Below are positions 13,382 to 26,295 of a stretch of DNA of 64,000 bases, piece after piece (the stretch's first letter is position 1; every line of letters begins with the position of its first letter). A model generated the notes under the pieces. That model saw only the letters and a program-made list of their open reading frames with translations. It was not told the origin of the DNA and ran no database searches. This stretch comes from Anisakis pegreffii (Eukaryota > Nematoda > Chromadorea > Rhabditida > Anisakidae). Position numbers and translations under genes: made by a program. Location of the stretch: NCBI GenBank assembly GCA_035041965.1, contig JAPYMA010003053.1, forward strand, positions 62,001 to 126,000. Reading direction: 5' to 3'.

Positions 13382-16300
13382 AATGCACCTGTCATCTTGC
13401 GATTACCTTCGTAACAAAATCAACATCTGCAGTTACTTTCATTGGTCATATTGGCAGAAAATTCATGCACGTGATGCGATATTGGCAGAAGAGAGTGAAT
13501 CTGTGAAATTAACGACGGCAAATGTTGTGACATTAAGTTAAATGTGCTCGGTTAAATATGGTCGTGAAAGAAGTAATGATATAAGAAGAACGCTGATAAT
13601 TTGACCACTGATAGCAGAATGTCTCATTTGAATGTGTCCTAAATCAAACCTAAAGTCAAAGCTGACAATACAGCTTGTCCTTGTGTAACTGCACTATGCG
13701 GCTGCATTTTTCGGCAACGATTTGTTGAGGAGCACTGTCAGCCGTAATTAACACACTCTAATTGCCGTTCTCGTTCGTATGATGTCGTTTCTTTTAATTA
13801 GGTAATCCAAAGTATATGAAATGACTCATCTCTCAACCTCGGACAATCGAATCGATTTCATCTTCATCCAATATCCACATTTTTAGATGTCATAATTTTT
13901 GGTTCTTGCAGCAGTACACGTAAATATTTGTGTGTATGTGTATGCACTATGTGAAATGAAAATCATTTTAATTGCGGAGTATATGACACAGTTAATGATG
14001 TGAGCGTCGTATTTTCGATTTTCTTCTTTTGAATGTTTCGTTCACTCGGATTGTAAGTGCACATAACGAAATTGCACGCTTCTTTCTAATTGTTCTGCTA
14101 CGCCACTAAAGTGTTCGTAAACATTGAAAATAGGGATGTAGTGTTTGACGAACTAACTAAATTCATCGATCACAAAAGAGGGTTCATTTCAGGAGCATGA
14201 AATTCGACAGGTCATTATGCATATTGTACGCTTTAAATAAGGTTCAGTTTAAAAGCATTACAGCATTTTAAAAGCATTCTACCTAGTCTTTTCATTGAAT
14301 TTATCTGCTTTTTTTTCTAACGAACATTAATCCAAACACCATTGCTTATAAGTACCGTTTCAATAGTTTAGCGGGGCGCCATTTCATATAAAATGAAACT
14401 GCAATTCATGGCCAAGCTTATGAGCAAAGGTTGATTTGTCACTGTTCATCGTTAGCTGTCAACACCTTAGTGGAAATGGATTATTTTTGTTTTCTGTAAT
14501 TGTATCAATTGAATTGATTACAAAAGTTACGCAGTTGGCAGTGCAAAATAAAAATTGGAATGTCACTGGAATGAGTGCTTCATTATATTGCCAGATTGTA
14601 TTGTTTCGTGTTCATTTCATTCACCGCTTTTGTTAGTTAGTGAGATTGTGTCTACACATTGCGATTCTTCTTCATTCATGCATCCAATTAACCGAGCGAC
14701 AACACAATCACCGATCGGGTCACTTCTTCTTGAAACACTAATTTGTTCATTAAGTCAGCCGTCCTCCTCACCAGCTATCATCCTATGGTTGCTGCCTCAT
14801 CATTAGTTCATCGCACTTGTTTAGTTTGCTTAACACCAATACTAATTTGACTACAATCAGATGGATCTTCACCAGCTTTGTGCTTAAAATTAGCGTTTTT
14901 CGAACATGGTTTAAATCAATATGCAGCAGTTTTTCACTCACCGCTATGATCATTAGAGGCATGCGCTCGTTCGGTCGGACGTACAATGGAGAATGCATTT
15001 TCCTTCCGATCATTTATTTCAACTTTGAAATTTTACGGCGATGAATTGAAAATGCAGAATTCATGTACGATAACGCATAATCCATATTCAGAGTTCAACT
15101 GTATTAATGGAATGAACAAAACGATGAGACGAATGATCAAGCAACACTATATATTGCTATTAATTTGATGATTCCAGCTGAATTCAATAGGCGACGAAGG
15201 ATAAGCAACGGCAGTGTGCAAGGAACATCATTAGTTGTGCGTTAAGGATAGCACTTCTCAATTACTACGTGCTGCTGTTGGTGGTGGTCACTTATGCCCG
15301 TGCATAAATCCGCCTCTTGCAATCGTCCACTATAATACACTTGAACCACTCACCCTCATTTTATGCTGTTACGGTCCAATCGTGTTATAATTAGTGCATC
15401 TTCATTCCTGGGAAAACAATTTTCACTCGCTGTTCAATTGAATTCGACTATAAATCAGCTCTTATGAGTCTCACGAATCATTTCTCCAGCTCGTGACAAC
15501 TGAAAAATTGCATGAGAAAATGAGTGACATCGTGAAGATGTTGTTCTGTGCTGTACGAATTCATTCGCCGTGTTATTCTTGTGCGAAAGGATCTATTTAT
15601 GAGTGATATCCGTGATTCGGTTACGTTAACTGGACGGGACACTGTGCTCGTGTTCTCGACATCACACGTACGCATTTCTTAGCACCCTACTCACCAAGAG
15701 TATCGATATCGAATCTCATTAGCACATATGCCACATAGTTTCCATGTTCTGCACTCCAGAATCCAGGTAGTTTGTTTATTCGTTGTATTAACATCAATAG
15801 CGACGCTGGATCATCAGCAGTGGGTGAACTTTTAAATTGTTTTGCTACTTTACTGCCTCTCTCTATTGCTAGCGTATCTCTTCAAATATCTCCCCAACTG
15901 ATCAATTTTTCAAATCATCGGAACGCCTGAAAAATTACCCTCATTTTGGGCATTCATTGAAATGAATAGGCTATATTTGCTTCCATGTGATGGAGGTTGC
16001 TTGTCGATAAATGCATGAATTAGTGGTCATTAATGAAGAATTAATTCGGTATTTCACTGAAAATTGTTTCGTTACAATGAATAAGCATCTGTTAATCACA
16101 AATGCTTGATGCATTCATTTGAATTGCATCTCAGAGTATCTGTTATATTATACATACAATCGCGAGTGAAGAATATATGCATATGTATAGCCGTACATAA
16201 ATGTGTATATATACGAGCGTTTACATGTGATTTCTAATTAATTATTCGTCGTAACAATTTGATAGATCCATTTTATTCGGATGGGATTCATGCATAAATA

Positions 16301-17745
16301 AAACATCCTTTATTGATGAAGCAATTCATGGCATGGAAGAATTAGGCATATAGGACAAGACAGGACGTAGGATGATTCTTAAAAATTCATCGCGAATGGA
16401 TGAAGAGAAAGAACTAAATTCTCGGACTTTGCTTAATTAGCATTTGTTAAATCACGTGAAGAGGAGTTTTCTTCTTTGCTTAACCAATTGTTTTGCTTCA
16501 TTTCAAAATGCATCATCTTCAATCGTCTAATTGGAATACTCGCGAACTGCACACCGCAGCTTAAAAAATCAAGAAACGGTTCTCGACCATTTCAGTTCAA
16601 ATCAACGCTTAAAACACTGCCATCATTCGAGTGTTCTTTCATTAACTGACAAGAATAAAAATTGGAGAACTCATTTTTCTGCATAATCATAGTTAACAGT
16701 CGATTTATGTGCATTGTTATAAACAAAAGAAGTAATCACTGGCTCTGTGTCAGTCTTTTTCGCTGATCTAGTCATTTCCGTAATCCGTCCCATTCAAGTG
16801 AAATGAATATATTAATCACGTAATCTCGGGATACTAGCGAGCATCAGACTAAGCCTAATCAACGCTATTTTATGCGAAGAGAATTCGCAAATTCATTTGT
16901 GATTGCCTTTGGAGTGAGATAATAACGAACACAACAAATCCCATGTGTTTCGCAAGATTCCTGCTATCGTAATAAAACGGCCGATATGAAAAGCACCATC
17001 TGAATTTATTTGCACTTTAACTCCAACAAAATGGTTTTGTCCCCAACGTGATTGTTGCTGAAGACAGTAGATCAAGTTACAAACTTGTTGCAGAGACAAT
17101 CGTTTACATTCATTAAAGATCTTACATCCATCCTTCCGGTTGGTGTGTTGACAATCCCGGAACGTTCATTCTTTCAAGATATGTCCGCGTGCTTCAACAT
17201 TATTAATGAATGTGTTCGTTAAAGACTCATTCGCTGCTTCTCGCCACAGCACATTCCTACCATCAAAAGCACTTCATTGAACTGCTAATACTCAAAATCA
17301 CATTTTCGATTCCTGCTTTAAGCCCTAATATCATTCAGTTTGCCTCCAATAGAAGCTGCTTCTATTTAAGTACGTTGAATGACCAAATTGTGCGTGTTAT
17401 TTTCAAATGCGATGCGTTTCGATGTCATCCTTAAATAAATAATAATACATCATGATGTGTGCACACATTGCTGCATGATGGTCATTTTCAAAGCACACAG
17501 CGATATGATACGTTGATCACATTTGTTTATTCGAATGTTTCGTCGTTCGAGGCAGTCACAATCACCCATCAATGTGCAATCGACATAGTAATGCCGCGAT
17601 AGTGCCGTTTTCCAGAGTGAGGTGAATTGACGAAGACTTTTGCATTTATCTTTGAGACAACTGGCTTCATCTAAGAGATAACTCAGATATACACTCGGTG
17701 CGGTTCAGTGCCGATGATTATGGAGTTTCATATTTCGTTGACGCT
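13382..17745. other. Intergenic region, nothing recognised
   Basis: Several open frames of 60-85 codons exist on both strands without splice support or family motifs. A Cys-rich open stretch (13673-13749, plus, ending EEHCQP) could be an exon but has no partner. The 3' end presumably contains the promoter of the ZP gene. Confidence 0.4.
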
Positions 17746-20700
17746 ATGAAATCTGATCACCATCGATTTATTAACCGTTCAACTCAACGCTTACACTGGA
17801 GATTCTTACTGCTTTATTCACTTCAGGTAATTGCATTGTTTGTAGGTGAATGCGAATAATTTTGCATTTTTATCGACCAGTTGCATAGTTGTTTAATGCA
17901 TAAAGGTTTCAGTTGATCGCTGCAGCCGACAGAATCACCGACGAATTCCAACCGACAGGTAAGTGCAATGCTTTATTCCACCTCTTTGCTGAAGACATTC
18001 TCGAGGAAGTTGTCCTTTCGAGACTCGATTTTCATCGATGCATCGTTTCGAATCCAATTTCGCATTGTCAAAGTTTGCATTATGCAACTTGCTGGAAAGT
18101 GATCACTTTGACTTGTTGTTATCCTCAAATTCGAATAATTTTTACTGCAGTGACATGGTTTTGTTCCGAAGAGGGTGGTTTCGATCTGACACTGACAACA
18201 TCGGAACCGTTCTTCGGTTCACTTCACGCCATGGATAGGTATCAGAGTTGTCGTATAAATGGAACTGGAAGAAAACAATTACATTATTATATTGCCTTCA
18301 CGAACACTCAAGAATGCAATGTCAAGTACGATAAAGTACGACACCATTGATCTTTCCGCTTATTTCGGAATATTGCAGTTTTCTTGAAAAGTTTATCGCA
18401 GTCGAATCAGAGCAACGTATCATTATGATATTGGTTTGTCTACGCTGTAATTCCGCTCAAAAAGATTACGAATTTTAGCTCCAAATACTGATTTAAAACA
18501 CTGAATTTTGGTTTTCAGAAGAACGATCTATATTCGATCCAAATGGAAGTGAACGAGCATCCGGTACTGATATTACAACAAGATCGAATATTCGATTTGA
18601 TTTGTGCAGGTGGCAAGATCGATGTAACGAATAAGAGTGACACCATGCCGCAACACAACGCATCTCAACATCTGTCTCGAGTGTGCGTGATCAAATTTCA
18701 CTTGATATTAAACGATTTCATCTCAATATTAATTCAAAGCAAGTTCAAAGACTGACTTTCATTTTCTCTAGCAACAAAATTTGTTTGCACAATTCGCGAT
18801 AAGTTATTGAGCAATTGTTGCAGTCGTTCCAATGAGAACAACTCTGAGGTTTCGTTCCGTATGGAAATTGTCGATGGCGACGAGCAAGCGCTGAACAAAG
18901 TCGTCGTTTATGGAATGCCGTACAGTCTGCGAATTGTCATGAACACGTCCGATGCTCATCAACACTTCAAGGTTGTGAACTGTCGAGCGCATGATGCCAC
19001 TCACAATGCAACTGTTCAGGTCAGCTCGACACTCCATTCATTTGTTCGACACATGAATTGCTAACTGCAATTCAGTGTACTGTAGACGAAAGAAGTTTTA
19101 CTTCGACATCACAACATTACGAATTATTCACTGCTTTCATTGGATTTCATTCGAATGGCAGCGCACAGAGCAGAATACATCGCTGTTTTGTTAAGAATAC
19201 TTGTAAATGTCAGTTGCGTTCGCGAAACATTCGAACGGAATTCAAAAATTTGGTAGTGATGAAGATTTATAATAATTCATTTGCAGTTGACCAATTGGAA
19301 TGGCTGCTCGTTGAATTACAATCTCTTTTCTGATTTTGTTTACGAAGAGAATCATGCGACTGCTCAGCTTCCGACGATGTTTCGTTTTCCGATGAATGAT
19401 GTGGTTCAATTCGAGTGTGTCATGATCATATGCCAAGATCAGGCCGATTGCAATGTGAGTCACTTTTGGAATCATTTTTCTCTTCCTCCAATCATACTGT
19501 TGCTCACTGATCCTGCAACTCTCGGCTACAGATGTCCATACGGCTAATCCAGATAAATTGTTGTGACCAAGGGAATTCCCACTCGAAACTACCAAAAGTT
19601 TAGTGTGAAGAGAGCAATCAAAGCCTTAGTGTTCGTCTAGGAATTCTGTCAGTGATAACCGACCGCATCAATAAAATATAATCGAACATTTTCTTATTGA
19701 AGTCATCGTCGTGCGAGCGATTTGTTGGTGATTCGACATCGAATGATGAATTGTCTGAACAGGCAATCACTCGACTCCTTCAGAACGATATTACTGCCGA
19801 AGAAGGAATAAGTGATCTCCGAAGAGAGTATATGGCTACAACGCCTGTAACAGTTGCGAAATACATGCATATCGAGAAAATGCTGCCGCAGTACGTGAAA
19901 CATTCTCGTGAGTTGACTGCAACCGATAATTTCAGACTTTACTGGAAACGAAGCGAATCCAATCGCTCTCTGTTACCTCGATAGAACTTTGAAATTTGGG
20001 ATGGGAAAATAGGAAAGAGCTTGGAATTTTGGGGTGCGAGAACAGAACAGAACTGCTTTGAAAGTATAAGTGTAGAACAGAACAGAGCGGGATAGCTGGG
20101 TGAAAAGAAAGAATGGAAGAGCTCGTCGGAAATGTGCTACAGAGACATCATTGTCCAAAAATTGATAGGAGAAAGACACAAAATTTCAAATGCAGCGAAT
20201 AATTTGAACGATAGTATGTTGTCAACTGTATTTCAGCCGTATTCGAGTTGTCGAGCTGTGTGTCACCATCAGATCTAGTGGTACTGTACAAACTTTGTGT
20301 GATATTATGCGCTATTTTTACGGTTGGATGTGTTATCAATGTACTATTCTGTATATACATCAATAGTAGCAATAACTCATCAAAGAAACGAAGACGAGAA
20401 GTTTCTAGAAAAGTTACGGTCCGAAACACTGCAAACAACAATAACAAGTCCGATGATTTTTGGATTAAGGATACCTCGATCAGTCCAGGTGAGACCTCAG
20501 ATTCATTTTCTCGACAATAAGGAACCACGTTCGCACTGTGAATGCATTCCGATCTACCTACAAAATCTTCATCAGCTCTATTGGCAGAACAAATTGAACT
20601 AATGATTTGAACAAGACGTTTTTTTTTGTTTGAAACTTTCGTATAAATTTCATGAAAATAACTGCCAAAGATTATTTTTTTAGTTCCAGTAGATGATACA

Positions 20701-21329
20701 TTTAAAAATGGTTCGATCGGTGACTGTATATACGGATCAAGTAATCGCTTTTCACTTGCATCAGACGTATCCGTGAGACAGGTATGCCATCGTGTAGGTT
20801 GTTGTTCATAAATAGCTGCGTTCATATCGACACTATCGAACAATGGTTATTGTGGCGATTCACATTAACCAAAATAAATTTTGATCGGTGATTCGACGCT
20901 ACGCAATTAGCATTACTCAAACTATAACCCATTGTCAGCATTTAAGCAGCATTCAAGAAATCTTATTGTTTACTTTGTTGATCTCTAAACGATCAGTTTT
21001 TTTGCTTTCAGAAATCGTTTCGTTGCTTCACTCAACTACCCGATAAGATCGGCGATGCGAACTTCGAAACGCCATCGCCGAAGTCCTCTGTCTCGACAAG
21101 ACAGTCCACTTTTGCGAATCCACCGCATCATCTGACGAACTCGGTGACAGTTGAAACCGACTTGAACAGTCAATATTCCTCGAGTGCTACCGCCACAACA
21201 ATCGAGCCCACTGACATCACTGATCACCGCATAAATAACGACCTTCCTCTACCACTTCCAACAACATTTAATAACGCAATCTTCATGAGACGGCATCAGA
21301 ATGACCGAGAATCTTATAGTATACTGTGA
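17746..21329 (+). CDS. ZP-domain transmembrane protein (cuticlin-like)
   Basis: Eleven exons in full phase agreement: 17746-17826, 17913-17958, 18151-18335, 18519-18682, 18824-19019, 19287-19454, 19532-19597, 19703-19907, 20237-20488, 20684-20781 and 21012-21329 (592 residues). A signal peptide (WRFLLLYSLQLIAAA) spans the first intron. The ZP domain covers about residues 45-280. Its ZP-N half contains GGFDLTLTTSEPFFGSL and a Cys-x-Ile-x-Gly-x-Gly stretch. Its ZP-C half contains YGMPYSLRI, WNGCSLNYNLFSDF and the closing CVMIICQDQADCN. A transmembrane segment at about residues 385-412 is followed by a basic KKRRRE stop-transfer. The cytosolic tail is about 180 residues and rich in Ser, Thr, Asn and Pro. 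Nematode ZP proteins polymerise into cuticle or apical matrix. The donor at 18682 (GTGCGT) is the least certain junction. Confidence 0.9.
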
Positions 21330-21715
21330 TTACATGTGGTGCTGACAAATTAATGAAAGAAGTGATATGGAGGGTATCAATGATATGAGTGTTTACATTA
21401 AACAGCAGTAATATTTCATACTTGTACTGAGATGTTGAATTCGATGCGATTCTCGGCAGTATTCCATTCACATGTACGAAAGTATTTTATTTGAATGCTC
21501 TCATTCACATATGCCTAATTTGCATGCATATCAACAATTCATGTGAATAATTTTAAAAAATTGTTACTGCTTCATTAAAATGAGATTTTTGAACGTTTTT
21601 ATTTTCGCCGAACACAGCAATTAACTTCATTTTCGAAAGTTTTCGATGGTTTTGAAATGGTTCATCTGAGACAATCTCAAAAAATGGGGTGGACGTTTGC
21701 TGGAGTGGAGATGCT
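21330..21715. other. Convergent 3' intergenic spacer
   Basis: The space between the stop codons of the ZP gene (plus) and the selenium-binding-protein gene (minus). A minus-strand AATAAA (21598-21603), about 115 bp beyond the minus-strand stop codon, fits poly(A) addition for that gene. No further genes are seen. Confidence 0.5.
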
Positions 21716-24700
21716 TCAAAAGACGAAACTCTCCGATGTGCAATCTCCGGTCGGTAACCTCATACCGTGCGCCAGATATGCTGCATCGTTGTCGATAGTG
21801 CCGAAGTCAACAATGAAACCTGCATTGAGCGTCATTCCGCCCATATTCGTCACATCGATCATGAACATTGTTGCTCCCTCACTGAATAATTCTTGAATAA
21901 GTAAGCGTATCGTAAGAAACGAGCAATTTCATGAGACCTCGTCCCGTTCCGGGTCCTCATCCCTTTCTTCGAATTTTTTCTTAAAGAGGGACATTTTTGA
22001 GGTGGATGATGTGAAATTTCGTCACCGACCCTGACAATTGATGGTTTTCGCAGTGAACTAGTGTGAAACATTGATTGATCACCTGATTAGGTGTGGAAAG
22101 AATTGTGCATCCCAGTTGCGATAGAACGATGTTGTTACATAAAGGCGTTTACCATCAAGGCTCAACTGCAGTGAGCACGGTCCTCCACGAATAAACGTAC
22201 CTTTGATGATACATCGCGATGGTGCGAAATTCTTCATAAAACAACACTTATTATGTTTCGCGTGAATGCAAAACGAAACAAGGTAAATGCAAAAAACTCG
22301 ATAGAATTAGTTTTGGAGCAGTGTTCTACAAAACGAATCGATTTTATAGCATTCTTTTTATTGTATTACGGTAGGTGGTAAGTTCTAGAGATGATACGCT
22401 AAATAAATATTAGACAGAAAAGCTTCGTGAACGATCCTGAATCGAGTGAAAGGTAAATGAATGTTCATCTTGCAACTATACCTCAATTGGATTGCGTTTA
22501 AGATCTATTCCACTTGTTGGCAGTAATGATTCGCCAGCATATATCTGAAGAAATCGTGAGTATTAAGAGTTTTGCAAAGAGAATAACTAAAACTTTCTTC
22601 ACATGTGACTGTGGCATCGCATAGCATTTCAGAATGCCGATGACGTCTTTTTGTACAGAATTGCAATATGTCTGGTTTTAGTGTGTTTCTTACCAGAAAT
22701 TCGGATGAGATTTGAAACTGCGCACCTTACTGCAAAGTGACACTCTGAAAGGATCGGTTATGTCGTACTGTGCCACGTATCCATGAAGCCAGGCTGAAGC
22801 GTACATGAATCGATCGTCCATCGATATGACTAGATCTGCTATCATTGCCGGTAGTCTTTCGATTGCCCAACCGTCAACTTCTGCCTGACCCATCTCAGCC
22901 ACTTTATCCACGCACACTTTGCCGGTCAGCTAAACACAATACAAATGTGATCACATCAGTACAGTAGTTCATGAAACAAGCAACCAACCAACCAACCGAA
23001 TTGACGTGAATGTGAAATATCGCAGAGCCGTAAGCAGAGCACGCGAAACCGTGGTTAACCTCTTTGTTGTGCAAGAATCTGACCACATTCGTCATACACC
23101 CATCGCATTCATCCAGTTCAATCACTTCTTTCAAACTTCGTCCATCTGTACGCCACACATTCAACCTGTTCCCATAGCCACCTGAGCTGTTCTAAGTAAT
23201 AGGTAGTTAACTGCTCATTAGAAAATTCTTATGCAGCGACTGATCAGTTACCATTTGCGAGATCACTGAGAAGAAGGCCATGTTTGAAAAGGCGTGGATG
23301 TCCCCATTCAGTACTGATCATAAAGCCATATTTCGGTTGTGCCGCAAAATAACCACCGAATTTTGCGAATTTTTTGTCACTCTCCACTCTTTCGTGTGCA
23401 ACATCGAACGTTTTGCGATTCAAAACAATGAAATCTCCTGAAACATTGACTTGTTTAATGACCACTCTAATGGACAGAGCTGAAATTTTCAATTGTTATG
23501 AGCAAACTGGAAGTTTTGCTAGTGAATTGTTTCAATTTGAATTAAAAAAGCACTCACCTCGAGCATGACCATGTCTATCGCCGAGCGTTGAGATGAGCAC
23601 TGGTGTGCCCCTCTGCGGTAAGCTGTGGATAGCGTAAGGAGCACTTAAATCTTTTTGAAAAAGAACCTCTTCACTGATACACTAAAGAAGAAGAAGAAGA
23701 CATCATGCTCTATGAAGTTTCAGTTCATCATCAGTTGATCTACAGCGTTTGCAATAACTATAAAACAGATGTTTGAAGTAAGGTCAAAGCAGAATGCTAC
23801 TGATCAGATGTGCGTATGTATACATGTTATCCTATATCAGCGTAACACAGTGATATTCTGGATGGAAAAATATCACTGGTTTACAACCACGTTACTGATA
23901 AAGGCAGTTTTCAGTGATTACAACGAGCATATGATTCTAAAGAGCTGAATGAATGAATAAATATAGAGGTATGTTAACACATACCTTATGAATAGAAATA
24001 CGTTCATCGTGGTAATCAAAAATGTAAATTCGCGAAGTATTTATGCATGGCGCAATCAGATATCTCCGATTCAAAGTGCTCATATCATCCCTCGTTGCAG
24101 CCGTTTCACTCCAACCCATGTGGATGAGTTCATCACCGGTTGTCGGTAATTCAGCAAACGATAATACATTAAAATGAAAAAAGGCAGTCAAGCGGAATGG
24201 CTATGATCGAGAGGACAATCGGTAAAAACAAGCACTGCTTATGACAGTGCTCAAACATCTATCTATCGTCTGAATCAAGAAAGATGGCTCTACGAAGTTG
24301 CATCAACATCAATTGCAATTACCTGTCCATATGTCGCTCTTGTCGGATCAACGTCAATCACCATTATTTTATCAGGCTTTTCAGCGTTTGCATTTGCACA
24401 ACAAACAATTATCGATTTCTCACGAACAATTTTTACCTACAAACAACGACCCATTCTTATCGTAAGTTGTGATATCGATAGGCAACGATAGAGACTGTCA
24501 ACGAGCCTCAGATGGTGCAATTGGTACCGCGATGACTAAAGCTCTTGTTCCGGCAAATGTCACTTGCGAGGCAATCCTTGCGGCATTTTCGTCGTTGTTT
24601 GAACCACTTACGTTACGTACTTGTTCCCACCTACTCTGTAATAACATTCGGTTTTTTCTATCGAATCGAGCGTGAAAATGAGAAAAAAAAGTCTGCAGAA

Positions 24701-24764
24701 TAAACCAGCTACAGACCTGACAAACGCCCATGTCGTAGTGGGCACGTGAGAATGGTTCAGTCAT
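21716..24764 (-). CDS. SELENBP1: Selenium-binding protein 1 / methanethiol oxidase homologue
   Basis: Ten exons read right to left: 24717-24764, 24323-24436, 23985-24200, 23558-23666, 23252-23437, 22997-23181, 22726-22929, 22482-22544, 22083-22231 and 21716-21881. All phases agree and give 479 residues, close to the 472 of human SELENBP1. Family landmarks in order are VREKSIIV near the N-terminus, KPDKIMVIDVDP, GDELIHMGW, a strand ending in SRIYIFD, LISTLGDRHGHARG, GFMISTEWG, RLNVWRTDGRSLKEVI, DLVISMDDRFMYASAWLHG, QYDITDP, GGPCSLQLSLDGKRLYVTTS and a C-terminal GDCTSES. The family oxidises methanethiol in the cytosol. The conserved Cys-Ser-Ser-Cys after GW, which includes the proposed selenium site, is replaced here by Glu-Thr-Ala-Ala-Thr-type residues (about 86-90). 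This may be a divergent paralogue with altered activity. Confidence 0.95.
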
Positions 24765-25611
24765 TCAATCAATCATTTCATAAGAATTGTCGGCAGCGGA
24801 TCATCCAAACGAAATCTCCTTATACGAGCATGTAAGAGGCTTTAGGCACTCTCAGTGTTCGGATTATACATGAACAAGACGGAATGCGTGTTAATGTGTA
24901 TTCAAACGATGCGCTACGAACCTGAGGCACAACAAACACAAACTGTGTAATGTGCTGGAACAGTGATACGATCGATCCGTCATTATACACATCGATTAAT
25001 CTTCTTTATTGCACCGTTTCTACGATGTCAATAAGAAGACGTTAATGCCCAAATACAGCAGCTATCTCATGCTCATTGATGAAACATTTATTCATTGATG
25101 GACATGTAATCCATCCGAACACAATCATCATTACAAAGTGCATAAATTAATAATCCCTGAAGTTGTATACATGTCCATAGAATATATCAAAACAGCGAGC
25201 ACACCATACACGATTGAATTGCAAAATGAATAGAATTTGCATAAACATTTCAATGATTTCATACATCTATCATCTCATCATACAACTTTAATTCAACATC
25301 CATTCAGAACTCATCGTTCGAATCGCGTTCACGTTGTTGTCGCAGTGTTCAGTTCATTTAAAGTTCAAGACGATCTGCTTTTTGAACAACACTGGTCGCT
25401 TAGAATCCTGAAATGTGCAAAACATTAATGTGGGTCGGAGGCAAGAGCATCGAAATTGTGAGCTGCACGAGGCAAATGAGTTTATGAAACGATTATGAAA
25501 TGCGACAATGTCCTCTCTGATTGATCTCGTTTCTGCAACATAGAAATACATTTTTTCTGTGAATTTAAAACACACAAAGAATCACCCCCAAAAAAGCAAT
25601 GGCAACGAGCG
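24765..25611. other. Intergenic, nothing recognised
   Basis: Between the SELENBP start and the last exon assigned to the paired-domain gene. A minus-strand open frame at 25354-25575 could be a further 3' exon of the paired-domain gene, but it has no paired or homeobox motif. Confidence 0.4.
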
Positions 25612-26295
25612 TTAATCTAACCAATCAACTGTAAATGATATCGATTTTTTCAGCCTATCACTCGGATTACGATAAACGATATGACGACAGATGGATGCAT
25701 CATGTTCGGACGCATTACCGGGGCATGCACATGAAGCGGTTCGAGAGCTGACTGCCTCCACTTTACCGGTCTCCTTGAATCTGAATTTTTCCCCTATCTC
25801 AATCATTCCATGAATTTATTCGAGAACTGAAGGCAAAACGTCTACGGTTACACACCTACGTATCACTTTGCTCACACAACTGTGTGTTATGCCCAGCTCT
25901 CTGGCAATTTTCACCACTTTCATTCCATCTCTATACAAATGAATGATTTTGAGTCGATCACATGTCAACAACGGCCTTCCCGAGATGTACGGTCTTCCAA
26001 GACGATTCCGAGACGATTCACCGACTGAATGGCAAAAATCGTTGAGGATTTCATGAAATATTACCGAAACGATTGCGATTATCGGATAGAAGACAAGTCT
26101 CCTTCTACCTGTATCTGCAAACTGAACATGTTGTTCGTTCGTACTGTGACTGATTGCGTGGCTTGTTTCAAAGGGTTTCCGTTCTTTGACAATACCAGCG
26201 TTATCAGGCATAGTGTCAAACGGATGGTTTACGTAGTATTGAGGAGGTAAAGCCAAATAACAATGCTGAAAATGATGCTTTTTGTTTGGCAACAT
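25612..26295 (-). CDS. Paired-domain (PAI subdomain) transcription factor, npax-like
   Basis: Three exons, right to left: 26109-26295, 25856-26024 and 25612-25780, in phase agreement (174 residues if the first ATG is used). Residues about 70-125 match the N-terminal PAI half of the paired DNA-binding domain. The matching parts are LGRPYISGRPLL (family: LGG.FVNGRPLP), the helix region DRLKIIHLYRDG, the recognition-helix motif GITHSCVSKVIRR (family: VSHGCVSKIL) and FKETGKVE after the intron. No RED subdomain or homeodomain is seen in the following 850 bases, which resembles the nematode NPAX proteins that carry only the N-terminal paired half. The first exon may start at an acceptor within 26260-26295 instead of the ATG, and a further 3' exon is possible. 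Confidence 0.8.

Noticed and set aside
20148..20843. 231-codon minus-strand frame
   Set aside because: It is the opposite strand of ZP-gene exons and introns that carry the transmembrane segment in phase.
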